NCBI GenBank assembly: GCA_017531225.1 | Contig: JAFXLL010000012.1 | Span: 275,864-339,863 of the forward strand | Length of the DNA: 64,000 nucleotides | Direction: 5' to 3' | From: Bacteroidales bacterium | Lineage (GTDB): Bacteria; Bacteroidota; Bacteroidia; Bacteroidales; F082 | Shown: one piece after another, positions 63,860 through 64,000 of the stretch | Position numbering within the stretch: the first letter of the stretch is position 1 | How the letters are laid out: the number at the start of each line of letters is the position of its first letter | Notes under the pieces: generated by a model | Databases searched by the model: none | Seen by the model: the letters and a program-made list of their open reading frames with translations, nothing else | What the model was told of the DNA's origin: nothing | Translations under genes and position numbers: made by a program

Positions 63860-64000
63860 TGATGTGACCCCCAGAAGTTGGACGGTTTAACATTAAATCA
63901 GGCCCCAGAGAAAAGAGCTCGGTACTGCGCCGGGCTCTTTCCATTTAGCCTCAGTTTGATTCTGTCGTTGTTGTAGTATTGGATGTACCTTCTGAGCGCA
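63860..64000 (-). mobile_element. IS3-family insertion sequence, right-hand part cut by the window edge
   Basis: The terminal sequence TGATGTGACCCCCAGAAGTT, followed by GGAC, matches the IR type of IS3-family elements (IS150 group), beginning TG near 63860. The transposase reading frame ends 38 nt inside. The other end and any target duplication lie outside the window. Confidence 0.85.
63898..64000 (-). CDS. IS3-family transposase (OrfB), C-terminal end (partial)
   Basis: Translation of the minus strand up to the TGA at 63898-63900 gives the 33 C-terminal residues, with YIQYYNNDRIKLRLNGKSPA, then QYRALF. This is the typical end of the DDE integrase-type OrfB of IS3/IS150 elements. The catalytic core is beyond position 64000. 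Confidence 0.9.
   Translation of the reverse strand, partial: ALRRYIQYYNNDRIKLRLNGKSPAQYRALFSGA

Overview
The window is about 64 kb of a Bacteroidales-type (phylum Bacteroidota) chromosome, probably from an uncultured gut or rumen lineage. Three things point there. Most transcription units start after a Bacteroidota -7 box of the TAnnTTTG type (TATCTTTG, TATTTTTG, TAATTTTG) and few genes have a Shine-Dalgarno. The protein set is typical: a TonB-dependent receptor, a GH3/beta-lactamase fusion, a CdaA-FolP pair and BatA-like proteins. One protein ends in a type A signal for the type IX secretion system. Both window edges cut genes: a glutamate synthase subunit at the left and an IS3-family insertion sequence at the right. 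I saw no rRNA, tRNA or CRISPR array.

Layout. 1-3216: end of glutamate synthase, a small unknown gene, a YwqK-type repeat protein and a TonB-dependent receptor. 3258-8751: a tight operon of ahcY, a glycosyltransferase, purD, a membrane protein and rnhB. 8834-14464: a lipoprotein, a thioredoxin-like protein and a GH3/serine-hydrolase fusion. 14475-18586: yqgE, the pair murL-murD and an M48 lipoprotein protease. 18702-21491: an operon of SPFH protein, DUF3784/PH-like membrane protein, CPBP protease and a 57-residue Arc-like protein. 21507-23856: rpsA with a long leader and an S4-domain protein. 23869-28634: an accessory-looking region with a Sel1/MORN protein, a tandem SUMF1 lipoprotein, a duplicated gcvP fragment, four 22-bp iterons and an AAA/DUF4143 ATPase. 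28658-33948: the typA-LEA lipoprotein-gcvP operon. 34072-44087: recQ, HU, a TPR protein with fmt, trmH, a porin-YeiH-small membrane protein operon, ychF-idi and prsW. 44175-49814: guaA, a LysM/periplasmic-binding protein, a YwqK lipoprotein and gdhA. 49883-56579: a Nudix hydrolase, a T9SS cargo protein, a lipoprotein, an outer-membrane barrel and a BatA-like protein. 56647-63660: parC and a lipoprotein, cdaA-folP, ltaE and a WYL regulator. 63764-64000: a possible 26-residue peptide and the end of an IS3 element.

Most of the window is core metabolism and information processing. The points most worth follow-up are: the murL-murD pair, which suggests D-glutamate for peptidoglycan is made by epimerising UDP-MurNAc-L-Ala-L-Glu; the ATPase module with 22-bp iterons beside a 66-bp duplication of gcvP; the SPFH/CPBP/Arc-like operon; and a family of short hairpin repeats with a conserved TAGCTC tail.
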